Source: Micromonospora parva (GTDB taxonomy: Bacteria > Actinomycetota > Actinomycetes > Mycobacteriales > Micromonosporaceae). Taken from it: a stretch of 64,000 nt of DNA. Position 1 is the first letter of the stretch. The number at the start of each line of letters is the position of its first letter. The DNA lies in contig NZ_JNZS01000009.1 of assembly GCF_000718515.1 (NCBI RefSeq), forward strand, positions 310,001-374,000, written 5' to 3'. Below, piece after piece: positions 32,979 to 42,246 of the stretch. The notes beneath the pieces are model-generated. The model had not been told where the DNA came from and did not search any database. It saw only the letters and a list, made by a program, of their open reading frames with translations. The position numbers and the translations under genes were made by a program.

Positions 32979-35367
32979 CACCCTGGTGGCCGAGCGGATC
33001 GACACCCCGACCCCGACGTCGCGCCGGACCGTTCTCGTACCGCTGCTCAGCACGCTCCCGTGGGCGCTGGTGATCGCCGCGCTGCTCGTGGTCTGGTCGC
33101 GCGGCGGCGTGCCCGGCTTGGACCTCGCCCGGTTCGGCGCGTACTGGGTCCTCGCGTTGGTGCTTCCCGGGACCCTGGTGCACCGTGCGCTGCGCGGCAG
33201 CCGGGGCAACCTCCCGGAGGACCTCGGCTACGGCGCGGCCACCGGCCTGCTGTTGGAGATCGCCGCCTGGGCGTTGGCCGCCGCGACCGGTCAGCAGTCC
33301 CTGTTGCGGTGGTGGCCGCTGCCCGTCCTCGTCGCGTTCGCCGCCGTCCCCCGGCTGCGCCGGCACTGGCGGGTCGGCGGGCGCCGTCCACTGCCGCTGG
33401 CCTGGCACTGGGGGATGGGCGCGGCGCTGCTGCTGGTGCTGGCCTGGGGCTACACCCAGTGGCGGATGGTTCCGCTGCCGCCGGTGTACGGCAGCTACTA
33501 CCAGGACGTGCTCTACCACCTGGGTCTGGTGCAGGAGCTGACCCGGGCGATGCCGTTCGAGTTGCCGCACGTCGCCGGGGAGGCGCTGCGCTACCACTAC
33601 CTGTCCGACGCGCACATCGCCAGCGGCAGCATGATCACCGGAATCTCGCCGGCGGTGGTGCTGCTGCGACTCTGGCTGGTGCCGGTGATCGGTACGGCGG
33701 TGCTGCTCGCGGCCGGGCTCGCCCGCGACCTGAGCGGGGCCGTCTGGGCCGGTCCGGTGGCCGCCCTCGCCGCCTTCACCGGGAGCACTGTCACGCTCGG
33801 CTCGCCAGTCGGCGTATCCGGCGAGATGCCGCTGTCGTACGCCAGCCCTTCCCAGACGTACGCGCTGGTGCCGCTGTTGCTGCTCGCAGGGCTGGTCGTC
33901 GACGTGGCCCGGGGGCGGTCTCTCGGCGCGGCCTGGCCGCTGGTTCCGGTGCTCGGGCTGGTCTGTGCCGGGGCGAAGTCCAGCGCGGTGCCGCCGCTGA
34001 TCGCCGGCCTGGGTCTCACCGTCGTCGTGTTCTGGTGGCGCAGGCGACAGGTCCCCCGACCGGCACTGGTGGCGCTGGCCTGCCTGGTGGCGGCGATGGC
34101 GCTCGGTTTCCGGCTGTTCGCCGGTGGCGGGGCGGGCACGTTGCGCGTGCAGGCGTTGGCGTTGCTGCACTTCATCGCCCCGTACGCGGAGACCCTCGGC
34201 ACGGGTGACGGAATCTGGCCGAGCGCGCCGCTGCCGCCGGGCATCAACGACGGTGGTGTTCTCGGCTGGCTGCTGGCGTTCGCCGTGGTCGCCTGGTGGG
34301 TGCTGGGTCAGACGCCCCGGTGGGTGGGCATGGGCCTGCTCGTCGACGGTGGGCACCGGGCCGATCCGGCCGTCTGGCTGCTCGCCGGCACGGCACTGGC
34401 CGGGGCGGGAGCCACCTGGGTGTTCCAGCACCCGTCGATCAGTCAGATCTACTTCTGGATGGGGGTCATCCCGGTCGGTGTCGTGCTGACCACCTGGTCC
34501 CTCGCCCAGGCCCGGGCGCCCTGGCCGGTGCTGGTGGTGCCCGCCGTGGCCGGCGCGCTGGCGGGGCTCGCCACGGCCGGCACGGTGGTGGGCTTCGCCG
34601 TGCCGAGGATCAGCCGTCCCGGCACCCCCACCACCTCGACCGTCGAGGGCTGGCTGCGGGTGCTGGGTCTCTCGGCGGCCCGGTACGTGCTGTTCGTGGC
34701 GGTGGCCGCCGCGCTCGCCGTCGGAGTGGCCGCCCTGTGGCGGCGCCGCGTCCCGTCGTCGGTCCCGGGGCGGGCCGCCCCGGCGGGTCGTCGGCGGGCG
34801 GCGGCGATCGCCCTGGCCGGGGTGACTGCGGCGATGCTCGGTGCCAGCGCCGCCGTCGTCGTGGGCGGGACCGTCCGTTCGGTGCTGACCGAGCCGGTGC
34901 CGGCGACCGGGCCGCAGGCGTACGCGCTGACCGCCGACGAGATGCGCGCGGCGCTGTGGCTGGACGACAACGCCGCCGACGACGACGTGGTCGCCACCAA
35001 CGTGCACTGTCGGCCGGTGCGGACCACCCCGCACTGCGACGCCCGCGCGTTCTGGGTGACCGGCCTGGGCGGGCACCGCACGGTGGTGGAGAGCTGGGGC
35101 TACACCGACGAGGTGGTGGCCGCGCACGGCGTCGAGAACCTCGGGTACGCCCGACAGAGCTTCCCCGATCAGGCGTTGCTCGCGCTCAACGACGGGGTGT
35201 TCAGCAGGCCGACCCGGGCGGACCTGGACCGGCTCCGCACCGAGCACGGGGTCCGGTGGCTCTTCGCCGACAGCCGGGCGGGCGCGGTGTCGGCGGAGCT
35301 GGCCGGGTTGGCGCAGGTCCGGCTGGTCGCCGGCCCGGTCACCGTCTACGAGCTGAACCGCCAGTGA
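32971..35367 (+). CDS. Large polytopic membrane protein, GT-C-like
   Basis: A 798-residue protein with about 14-16 hydrophobic segments and a C-terminal soluble part of roughly 150 residues (from TADEMRAALWLDDNAADDDVV). An early outside loop has YGSYYQDVLYHLGLVQELTR and RYHYLSDAHIASGSMITG, acidic/histidine-rich as in GT-C glycosyltransferases that use polyprenyl-linked sugars. The final domain, with WGYTDEVVAAHG and VRWLFADSRAG, resembles the tail of such enzymes. Coupling to the polyprenyl-sugar transferase upstream supports the same pathway: the first gene loads the lipid, this one uses it outside. The acceptor is unknown. Confidence 0.7.
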   Translation: MADTLVAERIDTPTPTSRRTVLVPLLSTLPWALVIAALLVVWSRGGVPGLDLARFGAYWVLALVLPGTLVHRALRGSRGNLPEDLGYGAATGLLLEIAAWALAAATGQQSLLRWWPLPVLVAFAAVPRLRRHWRVGGRRPLPLAWHWGMGAALLLVLAWGYTQWRMVPLPPVYGSYYQDVLYHLGLVQELTRAMPFELPHVAGEALRYHYLSDAHIASGSMITGISPAVVLLRLWLVPVIGTAVLLAAGLARDLSGAVWAGPVAALAAFTGSTVTLGSPVGVSGEMPLSYASPSQTYALVPLLLLAGLVVDVARGRSLGAAWPLVPVLGLVCAGAKSSAVPPLIAGLGLTVVVFWWRRRQVPRPALVALACLVAAMALGFRLFAGGGAGTLRVQALALLHFIAPYAETLGTGDGIWPSAPLPPGINDGGVLGWLLAFAVVAWWVLGQTPRWVGMGLLVDGGHRADPAVWLLAGTALAGAGATWVFQHPSISQIYFWMGVIPVGVVLTTWSLAQARAPWPVLVVPAVAGALAGLATAGTVVGFAVPRISRPGTPTTSTVEGWLRVLGLSAARYVLFVAVAAALAVGVAALWRRRVPSSVPGRAAPAGRRRAAAIALAGVTAAMLGASAAVVVGGTVRSVLTEPVPATGPQAYALTADEMRAALWLDDNAADDDVVATNVHCRPVRTTPHCDARAFWVTGLGGHRTVVESWGYTDEVVAAHGVENLGYARQSFPDQALLALNDGVFSRPTRADLDRLRTEHGVRWLFADSRAGAVSAELAGLAQVRLVAGPVTVYELNRQ

Positions 35368-35428
35368 CGACCTGAGCACCCCCGGCCCGGTCCCGGCGTC
35401 CACCAGCGGGTGCGGGACAATGAGGTAC

Positions 35429-36853
35429 GTGACGACGATCCCCAACGTGCTGGCCAACCGGTACGCCTCGCCCGAACTGGCAGCCCTCTGGTCCCCGGAG
35501 GAGAAGGTCCGGATGGAGCGGCGGCTCTGGCTCGCCGTGCTCCGCGCCCAGCGCGACCTGGGCGTGCCGGTGCCGGACGGCGTGGTCGAGGCGTACGAGC
35601 GGGTGCTCGACCAGGTCGACCTCGCCTCGATCGCGCAGCGGGAGCGGGTCACCCGGCACGACGTGAAGGCCCGGATCGAGGAGTTCAGCGCGCTCGCCGG
35701 GCACGAGCACGTGCACAAGGGGATGACCTCCCGGGACCTCACCGAGAACGTCGAGCAGCTACAGGTGCGCGCGTCGCTGGAGCTGATCCGCGACCGGGTG
35801 GTGGCCACCCTGGCCCGGCTCGCCTTCCTGGCGTACGAGCACTCCGAGCTGGTGATGACCGGCCGTTCGCACAACGTCGCCGCCCAGGCCACCACGCTGG
35901 GCAAGCGCTTCGCGTCGGCGGCGGAGGAACTGCTGATCGCGTACGACCGGCTGGAGGAGCTGATCGCCCGCTACCCGCTGCGGGGGATCAAGGGACCGGT
36001 CGGCACGGCAGCCGACCAGCTCGACCTCTTCGACGGCGACGCCGACAAGGTGGCCGAGTTGGAGCGGCGGGTCGCCGAGCACCTGGGGTTCTCCCGGGTG
36101 CTGGACAGTGTCGGGCAGGTCTATCCGCGTTCACTCGACTTCGACGTGCTGGCCGCGCTGGCACAGACCGCCGCCGCGCCGTCGTCGCTGGCCACCACGA
36201 TCCGGTTGATGGTCGGCCAGGAGCTGGCGACCGAGGGCTTCAAGCCGGGTCAGGTCGGTTCGAGCGCGATGCCGCACAAGATGAACACCCGCTCGTCGGA
36301 GCGGGTGAACGGCTTCGCCGTGATCATCCGGGGTTACCTGTCGATGGTCGGCGAGTTGGCCGGTGACCAGTGGAACGAGGGGGACGTGTCCTGCTCGGTG
36401 GTCCGCCGGGTGGCGTTGCCGGACGCGTTCTTCGCCGCCGACGGGCTGTTCCAGACGTTCCTCACCGTGCTCGACGAGTTCGGCGCGTACCCGGCGGTGA
36501 TCAACCGGGAGCTGGAGCGGTTCCTGCCCTTCCTGGCCACCACGAAGATCCTGGTCGCGGCGGTCCGTCGGGGCGTCGGCCGGGAGGTCGCCCACGAGGT
36601 GATCAAGGAGCACGCGGTGGCGGTGGCGCTGGCGATGCGCGAGAAGGGCGCACCGGAGAACGACCTCTTCGACCGCCTGGCGGCGGACGGCCGGCTCGGC
36701 CTGTCCCGCGCCGACATCGACACCCTGGTCGCCGACCGCAACGCCTTCGTCGGTGCCGCCCAGGCCCAGGTGGCAGCGGTGACCCGCCGGATCACCAAGG
36801 TGGTGCAAACCCACCCCGACGCCGCCACCTACAGCCCACCCCCCATCCTCTAA
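35429..36853 (+). CDS. purB: Adenylosuccinate lyase
   Basis: Homotetrameric lyase acting twice in purine synthesis: SAICAR to AICAR and adenylosuccinate to AMP, releasing fumarate. 474 residues; signature GSSAMPHKMNTRSSERV, the THDVKA-like RHDVKARIEEF region with catalytic His, and KGMTSRDLTENV are intact. GTG at 35429 gives the common MTTIPNVLANRYAS start; an ATG nine bases earlier is also in frame and neither has a strong ribosome site. It stands alone between a cell-envelope pair and a palindrome, 3 kb from purSQL. Confidence 0.95.
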   Translation: MTTIPNVLANRYASPELAALWSPEEKVRMERRLWLAVLRAQRDLGVPVPDGVVEAYERVLDQVDLASIAQRERVTRHDVKARIEEFSALAGHEHVHKGMTSRDLTENVEQLQVRASLELIRDRVVATLARLAFLAYEHSELVMTGRSHNVAAQATTLGKRFASAAEELLIAYDRLEELIARYPLRGIKGPVGTAADQLDLFDGDADKVAELERRVAEHLGFSRVLDSVGQVYPRSLDFDVLAALAQTAAAPSSLATTIRLMVGQELATEGFKPGQVGSSAMPHKMNTRSSERVNGFAVIIRGYLSMVGELAGDQWNEGDVSCSVVRRVALPDAFFAADGLFQTFLTVLDEFGAYPAVINRELERFLPFLATTKILVAAVRRGVGREVAHEVIKEHAVAVALAMREKGAPENDLFDRLAADGRLGLSRADIDTLVADRNAFVGAAQAQVAAVTRRITKVVQTHPDAATYSPPPIL

Positions 36854-36879
36854 CCCCAGCCACCCCCACCCTCTCCCGG

Positions 36880-36935
36880 TGATCAAGAGGTTTGCGTCAA
36901 CTTCGATCTCCCTGGTGACCGAAACCTCTTGATCA
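36880..36935. repeat. Long palindrome after purB (GATCAAGAGGTTT type)
   Basis: Perfect 14-base arms (TGATCAAGAGGTTT and complement) with a 28-base loop, 26 bases past the purB stop and 23 bases from the converging YbjQ stop. The arm differs from GATCATGAGGTT of the purA/purD palindromes at few positions, so they are likely one family. Confidence 0.75.
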
Positions 36936-36957
36936 ACAGGGCAGGGTGGGCCGGGTG

Positions 36958-37416
36958 TCAGTCGCCGGTCGGGGTTTCGGCGGCGGTTCTCAGGTTGGGG
37001 GCGCTGGCGGGTTCGGCGATGCCGCCGGGAGATCCGGTGAAGCCCGCCGGCTCCGCGGTCTCCGCGGCGACCGCCGGCTGGTCGGCCGGCATGACCTCGG
37101 GCATCTTGGGTACGGCGACCACGGCCGTCCCGTACGCGCAGATCTCCATCCACATCTCGCCGCAGTCCCGGCTGTCGAATCGCATGCCGATCACCGCGTT
37201 CGCGCCGAGCCGCAGGGCCTCCTCGCCGAGGCGGGCCACCGAGTCGGTGCGCCACCGGGTCAGATTGTCCGGTGCCATCGGGTCGTACGCGCCGCCGCGC
37301 AGGTTCTTGACCCCCTCGCGGTACGGGTTGCGCGTCCTGGCCATCGATGACACCACCTCACCGAGAATCTGGCGGATCTCGTAGCCGGGCAGTTGCTCTG
37401 TCGTCACGACCAGCAC
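36958..37416 (-). CDS. YbjQ/UPF0145-family protein
   Basis: A 152-residue cytosolic protein. The first ~105 residues match the YbjQ fold: TTEQLPGYEIRQILGEVVSSMARTRN, GGAYDPMAPDNLTRWRTDSVARLGEEALRLGANAVIGMRF, and ICAYGTAVVA. Characterised structures are pentamers, and a heavy-metal-binding role has been proposed but not shown. A ~45-residue Pro/Ala-rich tail follows, unusual for the family. GTG at 37416 is chosen since the conserved block begins eight residues later. Confidence 0.82.
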   Translation of the reverse strand: MLVVTTEQLPGYEIRQILGEVVSSMARTRNPYREGVKNLRGGAYDPMAPDNLTRWRTDSVARLGEEALRLGANAVIGMRFDSRDCGEMWMEICAYGTAVVAVPKMPEVMPADQPAVAAETAEPAGFTGSPGGIAEPASAPNLRTAAETPTGD

Positions 37417-37489
37417 GTTTCCGATGCTGTCAGGAGTGGCGCGACCCGATCGTGTGCATTGTTCACCTGATCGGATGCTGCAAAACAGC

Positions 37490-37530
37490 GCGGCGCGGAC
37501 GGCCGGCACGTGGCCGACCATCCGCGCCGC
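37490..37530 (-). terminator. Terminator after the protease gene
   Basis: Perfect 10-bp stem (GCGGCGCGGA and complement) with a 21-base loop that can fold further. On the minus strand it is followed by GCTGTTTTG, a short T-tract, 16 bases past the protease stop. Confidence 0.7.
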
Positions 37531-37545
37531 GCCGGGCGCTAACCG

Positions 37546-38226
37546 TCAGACACCGGCCACCGAGGTGATCCAGGCCCGGTTGTACGCAACACTGCCGTAG
37601 TTCTGGATGCTCGACCCGTCGGCGGTGGAGGCGACGCCGACCTGCTGGCCGTTGTAGAACTGCGGGCCGCCGGAGTCACCGCGCCAGGCGTTGCCGTTGA
37701 TCCGGGTGCTGCGGATCGCCTGGCCGCCGTACGCGTCGGTGACGCTGTTACTGGTCACCCGGACGCTGGCGGTCTTCAGCTGGGTGGACGCCGAGCAGCC
37801 GCTGTAGCAGGTCATGCCCCAGCCGTAGATCGAGTTCGTCGAGTTGATCGGCGGGTTGCTGCTGGCCAGGCTCACCGCCGAGGTGCTGACGGGGCTGGAG
37901 AGCCGCATGAGCGCGAGGTCGTAGCGGGTGTAGGTGGCGCTGACCGTGCGGGTGACCCCGCCGGAGGTGCGGTTCACGCTTCCGATGCGCACCGACATGG
38001 TGCCGCTGATGCAGTGCCGGGCGGTGAGCACCCACTGCGCGGCGATGACGCTGCCGGAGCAGGTGAACGAGCCGTTGCTGAGCACCGCGGCGGCCCAGGG
38101 CGCGGACGAGACGGTGCTGCCGCCGATGATGAGTGGACTGACCGGGGCGGCGGACGCTGCGGACGTGACGCCGAGGGCGCCGACCAGTGCGGTGCTGAGG
38201 ACGGCGAGCAGGGGGCGGATGCGCAT
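37546..38226 (-). CDS. Secreted trypsin-like serine protease (S1 family)
   Basis: A 226-residue exported protease. A signal peptide (MRIRPLLAVLSTALVGALGV, cleavage near ASAAP at 27) is followed almost at once by IIGG, so the propeptide is only a few residues. The catalytic triad is complete: His71 in LTARHC, Asp103 in RYDLALMRL, Ser185 in RGDSGGPQF. Four cysteines can pair around the His and the TCYSGC loop. ATG start. The upstream region has a 12-base perfect palindrome that may control it. Confidence 0.9.
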   Translation of the reverse strand: MRIRPLLAVLSTALVGALGVTSAASAAPVSPLIIGGSTVSSAPWAAAVLSNGSFTCSGSVIAAQWVLTARHCISGTMSVRIGSVNRTSGGVTRTVSATYTRYDLALMRLSSPVSTSAVSLASSNPPINSTNSIYGWGMTCYSGCSASTQLKTASVRVTSNSVTDAYGGQAIRSTRINGNAWRGDSGGPQFYNGQQVGVASTADGSSIQNYGSVAYNRAWITSVAGV

Positions 38227-38310
38227 CGGGTGGACTCCTTGGGCGGGGCGGACCCGGGGTCGCCGGGTGCGGATGGGGCGGCAACGGGGATTCCCGTGGA
38301 CGCATGAATC

Positions 38311-38335
38311 GACCTACATCGATGTACAGTAGGTC
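38311..38335. promoter_or_regulatory. Nested palindrome upstream of the protease gene
   Basis: A perfect 12-base palindrome, TACATCGATGTA, lies inside a wider inverted repeat GACCTAC...GTAGGTC. It sits 85 bases before the protease start in a 356-base intergenic region shared with purS. It is a good operator candidate; no regulator gene is adjacent. Confidence 0.5.
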
Positions 38336-38388
38336 CCGCCGCGATCATTATCAAGGACCTGATCGAGTTTGATCAATGTAACGATTCA

Positions 38389-38456
38389 GCCACCCGCAGC
38401 GCCGTATATGTCCTGCTGAGGCCACCTGTAGCGCCTGACGGGCCACCCTGGGCGCC
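38389..38456. repeat. Three 15-bp direct repeats upstream of purS
   Basis: GCCACCCGCAGCGCC, GCCACCTGTAGCGCC and GCCACCCTGGGCGCC begin at 38389, 38421 and 38442. Spacings of 32 and 21 bases equal about three and two helical turns, so a bound protein would meet all three on one face. They end 126 bases before purS. Confidence 0.6.
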
Positions 38457-38582
38457 GATAGTGTTGAGCACTGCCTGAACTCCAGCCGGCCGGTGCGCCC
38501 GCGGCGATATCTGCCAGGTACGCTGGCTGCGCTCGCCCATTGTGGGTCGGCACCCAACTGCGTACACAGTCAGGAGTGCCCA

Positions 38583-38846
38583 GTGCCTCGCGTCGTCGTC
38601 GACGTCATGCTCAAGCCCGAGATCCTCGATCCGCAGGGCCAGGCCGTCGCAAACGCGCTGCCCCGGCTCGGCGTCAGTGACGTCGCCTCGGTTCGGATCG
38701 GCAGGCGGATCGAGATCGAGTTCACCGGTGAACCGGACCTGGACCGCGCTCGGGAAATTGCCGACAAACTGCTCGCCAACCCGGTCATCGAGGACTTCAC
38801 CGTCCGCCTGGTCGAGGCCGACGAGACCGCGGATGCCCGCTCGTGA
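38583..38846 (+). CDS. purS: FGAM synthetase subunit PurS
   Basis: An 87-residue small subunit that bridges PurL and PurQ and helps ammonia transfer. Family core: [27 protein letters not shown], then [11 protein letters not shown] and a C-terminal [16 protein letters not shown] with AGGAG six bases upstream. It overlaps purQ by four bases, so subunits are made together. First gene of purS-purQ-purL-comB. Confidence 0.95.
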   Translation: MPRVVVDVMLKPEILDPQGQAVANALPRLGVSDVASVRIGRRIEIEFTGEPDLDRAREIADKLLANPVIEDFTVRLVEADETADARS

Positions 38847-39526
38847 CCGCCCGGGTCGGTGTGGTCACCTTCCCCGGCTCGCTCGACGACGGGGACGCGG
38901 CCCGGGCCGTCCGGATCGCTGGCGCTGAGCCGGTCCGGCTCTGGCACGGTGACCCGCAGCTGCACGGGGTCGACGCGGTCGTCCTGCCCGGCGGGTTCTC
39001 CTACGGTGACTACCTGCGGTGCGGTGCCATCGCCCGGTTCGCCCCGGTGATGGAGACGATCGTGGACGCCGCCCGGGGCGGTCTGCCGGTGCTCGGCATC
39101 TGCAACGGCTTCCAGATCCTCTGCGAGGCGCACCTGCTTCCCGGCGCGCTCACCCGCAACCAGCACCTGCACTTCCGCAACCGGGACCAGGTCCTGCGCA
39201 TCGAGTCGGTCGGGACGGCGTGGACCAACGCGTTCCAGCCCGGCCAGGAGGTGCTGATTCCGGTCAAGAACGGCGAGGGCTGCTACGTCGCGGACACCGC
39301 GACGCTGGACCAGCTCGAAGGCGAGGGCCGGGTGGTCGCCCGCTACGTCGGCGGCAACCCCAACGGGTCCCAGCGCGACATCGCCGCGATCACCAACGCC
39401 GCCGGCAACGTGGTCGGCATCATGCCGCACCCCGAGCACGCGGTGGAGGCGCTCACCGGCCCTTCGCTGGACGGCCTCGGCTTCTTCACGTCGGCCCTCA
39501 AGCACCTGGTCGGGGCGCCGGCATGA
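38843..39526 (+). CDS. purQ: FGAM synthetase glutaminase subunit PurQ
   Basis: A 227-residue class I glutamine amidotransferase that supplies ammonia to PurL. Catalytic triad visible as Cys87 in [11 protein letters not shown], His196 and Glu198 in [10 protein letters not shown]-terminal [16 protein letters not shown] is typical. Starts GTGA overlapping the purS stop. Between its stop and purL is a 17-codon reading frame that overlaps both. Confidence 0.96.
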   Translation: MTARVGVVTFPGSLDDGDAARAVRIAGAEPVRLWHGDPQLHGVDAVVLPGGFSYGDYLRCGAIARFAPVMETIVDAARGGLPVLGICNGFQILCEAHLLPGALTRNQHLHFRNRDQVLRIESVGTAWTNAFQPGQEVLIPVKNGEGCYVADTATLDQLEGEGRVVARYVGGNPNGSQRDIAAITNAAGNVVGIMPHPEHAVEALTGPSLDGLGFFTSALKHLVGAPA

Positions 39527-39576
39527 GTGCGAGCAGCGGCTCCGGCGGGCACCAGCGCAGCGAGGAGAGGTCATGA
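39523..39576 (+). CDS. Mini-ORF bridging purQ and purL
   Basis: A 17-codon frame, [17 protein letters not shown], whose ATG overlaps the purQ stop (ATGA) and whose TGA overlaps the purL start (ATGA). Ribosomes could pass from purQ to purL through it. The Ser/Glu/Arg-rich peptide resembles the one before the gene at 55224. It is probably a coupling device rather than a functional peptide. Confidence 0.35.
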   Translation: MSASSGSGGHQRSEERS

Positions 39577-42242
39577 CCACCCATCCGGACCCGGTACGCG
39601 ACACCCCGGAGGCGTACTCCGCCCCGGTGCAGCCGACCGAGCCGAGCCCGGCCCAGCCGGTCGCACCCGCGACCGCTCCCGCCCAGCCGGCCACCGCCGT
39701 CTGGGCCGAGGGCGTGGACACCGTGCCGCGCGCCGGTGGCACTCCGGGCGAGCTTCAGCCGTACACCGAGCTGGGCCTGCGTGACGACGAGTACGACCGG
39801 ATCCGGCAGATCCTCGGCCGCCGGCCCACGCAGTCCGAGCTGGCCATGTACTCGATCATGTGGAGCGAGCACTGCTCCTACAAGTCGAGCAAGGTGCACC
39901 TGCGCCAGTTCGGCGAGAAGGCCCCGCAGAGCGACCGGCTGCTCGCCGGCATCGGTGAGAACGCCGGTGTCGTGCAGGTCTCCGACGAGCTGGCGGTGAC
40001 CTTCAAGGTCGAGTCGCACAACCACCCGAGCTTCGTCGAGCCGTACCAGGGTGCGGCGACCGGCGTCGGCGGCATCGTCCGCGACATCCTCGCCATGGGT
40101 GCCCGCCCGGTCGCCGTGATGGACCCGCTGCGCTTCGGTGCCGCGGACCACCCGGACACCGCCCGGGTGCTCACCGGTGTGGTCGCCGGCGTCGGCGGCT
40201 ACGGCAACTGCCTGGGCCTGCCCAACATCGGTGGCGAGCTGGTCTTCGACCCCTCCTACCAGGGCAACCCGCTGCTCAACGCGCTCTGCCTCGGTGTCCT
40301 GCCGGTCGACCGGCTGCAGAACAAGGCCGCCGCCGGCCCCGGCAACGTGGTCGTCCTGATGGGCGCCAAGACCGGCCGCGACGGCATCGGCGGCGTGTCC
40401 GTGCTGGCCAGCGCCACCTTCGACGAGGGCAGCGAGGCCCGCCGCCCCGCCGTGCAGGTCGGCGACCCGTTCACCGAGAAGCTGCTGATCGAGGCGTGCC
40501 TCGAGCTGTACGACGGCCAACTGGTCGTCGGCATCCAGGACCTCGGCGGGGCCGGCCTGACCTGTGCGCTCACCGAGACCGCCGCCGCTGCTGGCACCGG
40601 CATGCGGGTCTGGCTGGAGCGGGTCCCGCTGCGCGAGCCCTCCATGAACCCGCACGAGATCCTGGCCAGCGAGTCGCAGGAGCGGATGCTGCTCGTCGTC
40701 GAGCCGGACAAGCTCGACGCGGTGCTCAAGACCTGCGAGAAGTGGGGCGTCCTCGCCACTGCCATCGGTGAGGTCACCGCACCGGAGCCGGACGGCCGCC
40801 CGGGTCGATTGCTGATCACCTGGCAGGACCACCTGGTCGTCGACGTGCCGCCGGGTTCGCTCGTGGACGACGGCCCGGTCTACGCCCGCCCGATGCGGGA
40901 GCCCGCCGACCTGATCCTGCTCCAGGCCGACCGCGCCGAGACGCTGCCCCGCCCGGCCGACCCGGAGGCGCTGCGGGAGACCGTGCTGCGCATGATCGCG
41001 TCGCCGAACCTGGCCGACAAGACCTGGGTCACCGAGCAGTACGACCGCTACGTCCTGGGCAACACAGTGCTCGCCCAGCCGGAGGACGGCGGCGTGATCC
41101 GGATCGACGAGCGGACCGGTCTCGGCGTGGCGCTGTCGGTGGACGGCAACGGCCGGTACGCCCGACTGGATCCGTACAACGGCACCAAGCTGGCCCTGGC
41201 CGAGGCGTACCGGAACGTGGCGGTGACCGGCGCGAAGCCGATCGCCGTGACCAACTGCCTCAACTTCGGCTCTCCCGAGGACCCGGGCGTGATGTGGCAG
41301 TTCGCCGAGGCCGTGCGCGGTCTGGCGGACGGCTGCCTGGAGCTGGGCATCCCGGTGACCGGCGGCAACGTCAGCTTCTACAACCAGACCGGTGCAGCGG
41401 CCATCCACCCGACCCCGGTGGTCGGCGTGCTCGGTGTGCTGGACAACGTCGCCGATCGGGTGCCGATGGGCTTCGTGCCGCGCGCCGGTGGCGACCACGA
41501 CCAGCTCTACCTGCTCGGCGAGACGAACGTGGAGCTGTCCGGCTCGGAGTGGGCCTGGGTGACGCACGAGCACCTCGGCGGCATCCCGCCGCAGGTCGAC
41601 CTCGCGCGGGAGAAGGCGCTCGCCGAGCTGCTGGCCGAGGCGGCCCGCGTCGGTCACCTCAGCTCGGCACACGACCTCTCCGACGGTGGCCTCGCCCAGA
41701 GCCTGGTCGAGTCCTGCCTGCGGCGGGGGGTCGGTGCCCGGATCGCGGTGCCGGAGCAGTTCGCCGAGGGATCCATGCCGTTCGTCTACCTGTTCAGCGA
41801 GTCCGCCACGCGGGCGCTGGTGTCGGTGCCGCGTGGCCACGACAAGGCGTTCGCGGCGCTCTGCGCCGAGCGGGGCGTGCCGTTCGAGCTGATCGGCGTC
41901 ACCGACCCGTCCGGTGGGGCGCTCGAGGTGCACGGCCAGTTCCGGATCGGCCTGGACGAGCTGCGCACCGCGCACACCGAGACGTTGCCGCGCCTCTTCG
42001 GGGGATCGGCGGCCGTCGAGGTGCCCGCGCCGGCCGCCGGTGTGGCGGGTGCGGTCGAGGCTGTTCCGCTGCCGGGCGAGCCGGCCGAGCCGGTCGACGC
42101 GGCCGAGGTGGTCTCCGAGCCGATCGCCTCCTCGGGCCCGTCCCCGGAGACCGGGGCGGTCGAGCCGATCGGATCAGAACAGCCCGCTGCGGCGTCCGAG
42201 TCTGACCCCGGTGTCACCGAGCCGTCGACCGACGAGCGCTGA
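39573..42242 (+). CDS. purL: FGAM synthetase large subunit PurL
   Basis: ATP-dependent amidation of FGAR to FGAM, fourth step of purine synthesis. Core residues ~60-810 hold the small-type PurL domains: [66 protein letters not shown] and [14 protein letters not shown]. At 889 residues it is longer than the usual ~750: a Pro/Thr/Ala-rich N-terminal stretch and an acidic, disordered C-terminal tail of about 85 residues are extra. ATG has AGGAG seven bases before. It needs PurQ and PurS. Confidence 0.95.
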   Translation: MTTHPDPVRDTPEAYSAPVQPTEPSPAQPVAPATAPAQPATAVWAEGVDTVPRAGGTPGELQPYTELGLRDDEYDRIRQILGRRPTQSELAMYSIMWSEHCSYKSSKVHLRQFGEKAPQSDRLLAGIGENAGVVQVSDELAVTFKVESHNHPSFVEPYQGAATGVGGIVRDILAMGARPVAVMDPLRFGAADHPDTARVLTGVVAGVGGYGNCLGLPNIGGELVFDPSYQGNPLLNALCLGVLPVDRLQNKAAAGPGNVVVLMGAKTGRDGIGGVSVLASATFDEGSEARRPAVQVGDPFTEKLLIEACLELYDGQLVVGIQDLGGAGLTCALTETAAAAGTGMRVWLERVPLREPSMNPHEILASESQERMLLVVEPDKLDAVLKTCEKWGVLATAIGEVTAPEPDGRPGRLLITWQDHLVVDVPPGSLVDDGPVYARPMREPADLILLQADRAETLPRPADPEALRETVLRMIASPNLADKTWVTEQYDRYVLGNTVLAQPEDGGVIRIDERTGLGVALSVDGNGRYARLDPYNGTKLALAEAYRNVAVTGAKPIAVTNCLNFGSPEDPGVMWQFAEAVRGLADGCLELGIPVTGGNVSFYNQTGAAAIHPTPVVGVLGVLDNVADRVPMGFVPRAGGDHDQLYLLGETNVELSGSEWAWVTHEHLGGIPPQVDLAREKALAELLAEAARVGHLSSAHDLSDGGLAQSLVESCLRRGVGARIAVPEQFAEGSMPFVYLFSESATRALVSVPRGHDKAFAALCAERGVPFELIGVTDPSGGALEVHGQFRIGLDELRTAHTETLPRLFGGSAAVEVPAPAAGVAGAVEAVPLPGEPAEPVDAAEVVSEPIASSGPSPETGAVEPIGSEQPAAASESDPGVTEPSTDER

Positions 42243-42246
42243 GGCG

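Noticed and set aside
32779..35904. A 1041-codon open frame antisense to the GT-C-like gene
   Set aside because: Composition is the mirror of the membrane-protein gene, and no motif or ribosome site supports it.
39498..41975. An 825-codon open frame antisense to purL
   Set aside because: purL is unambiguous on the plus strand; the antisense product is His/Gly/Leu-rich shadow sequence.
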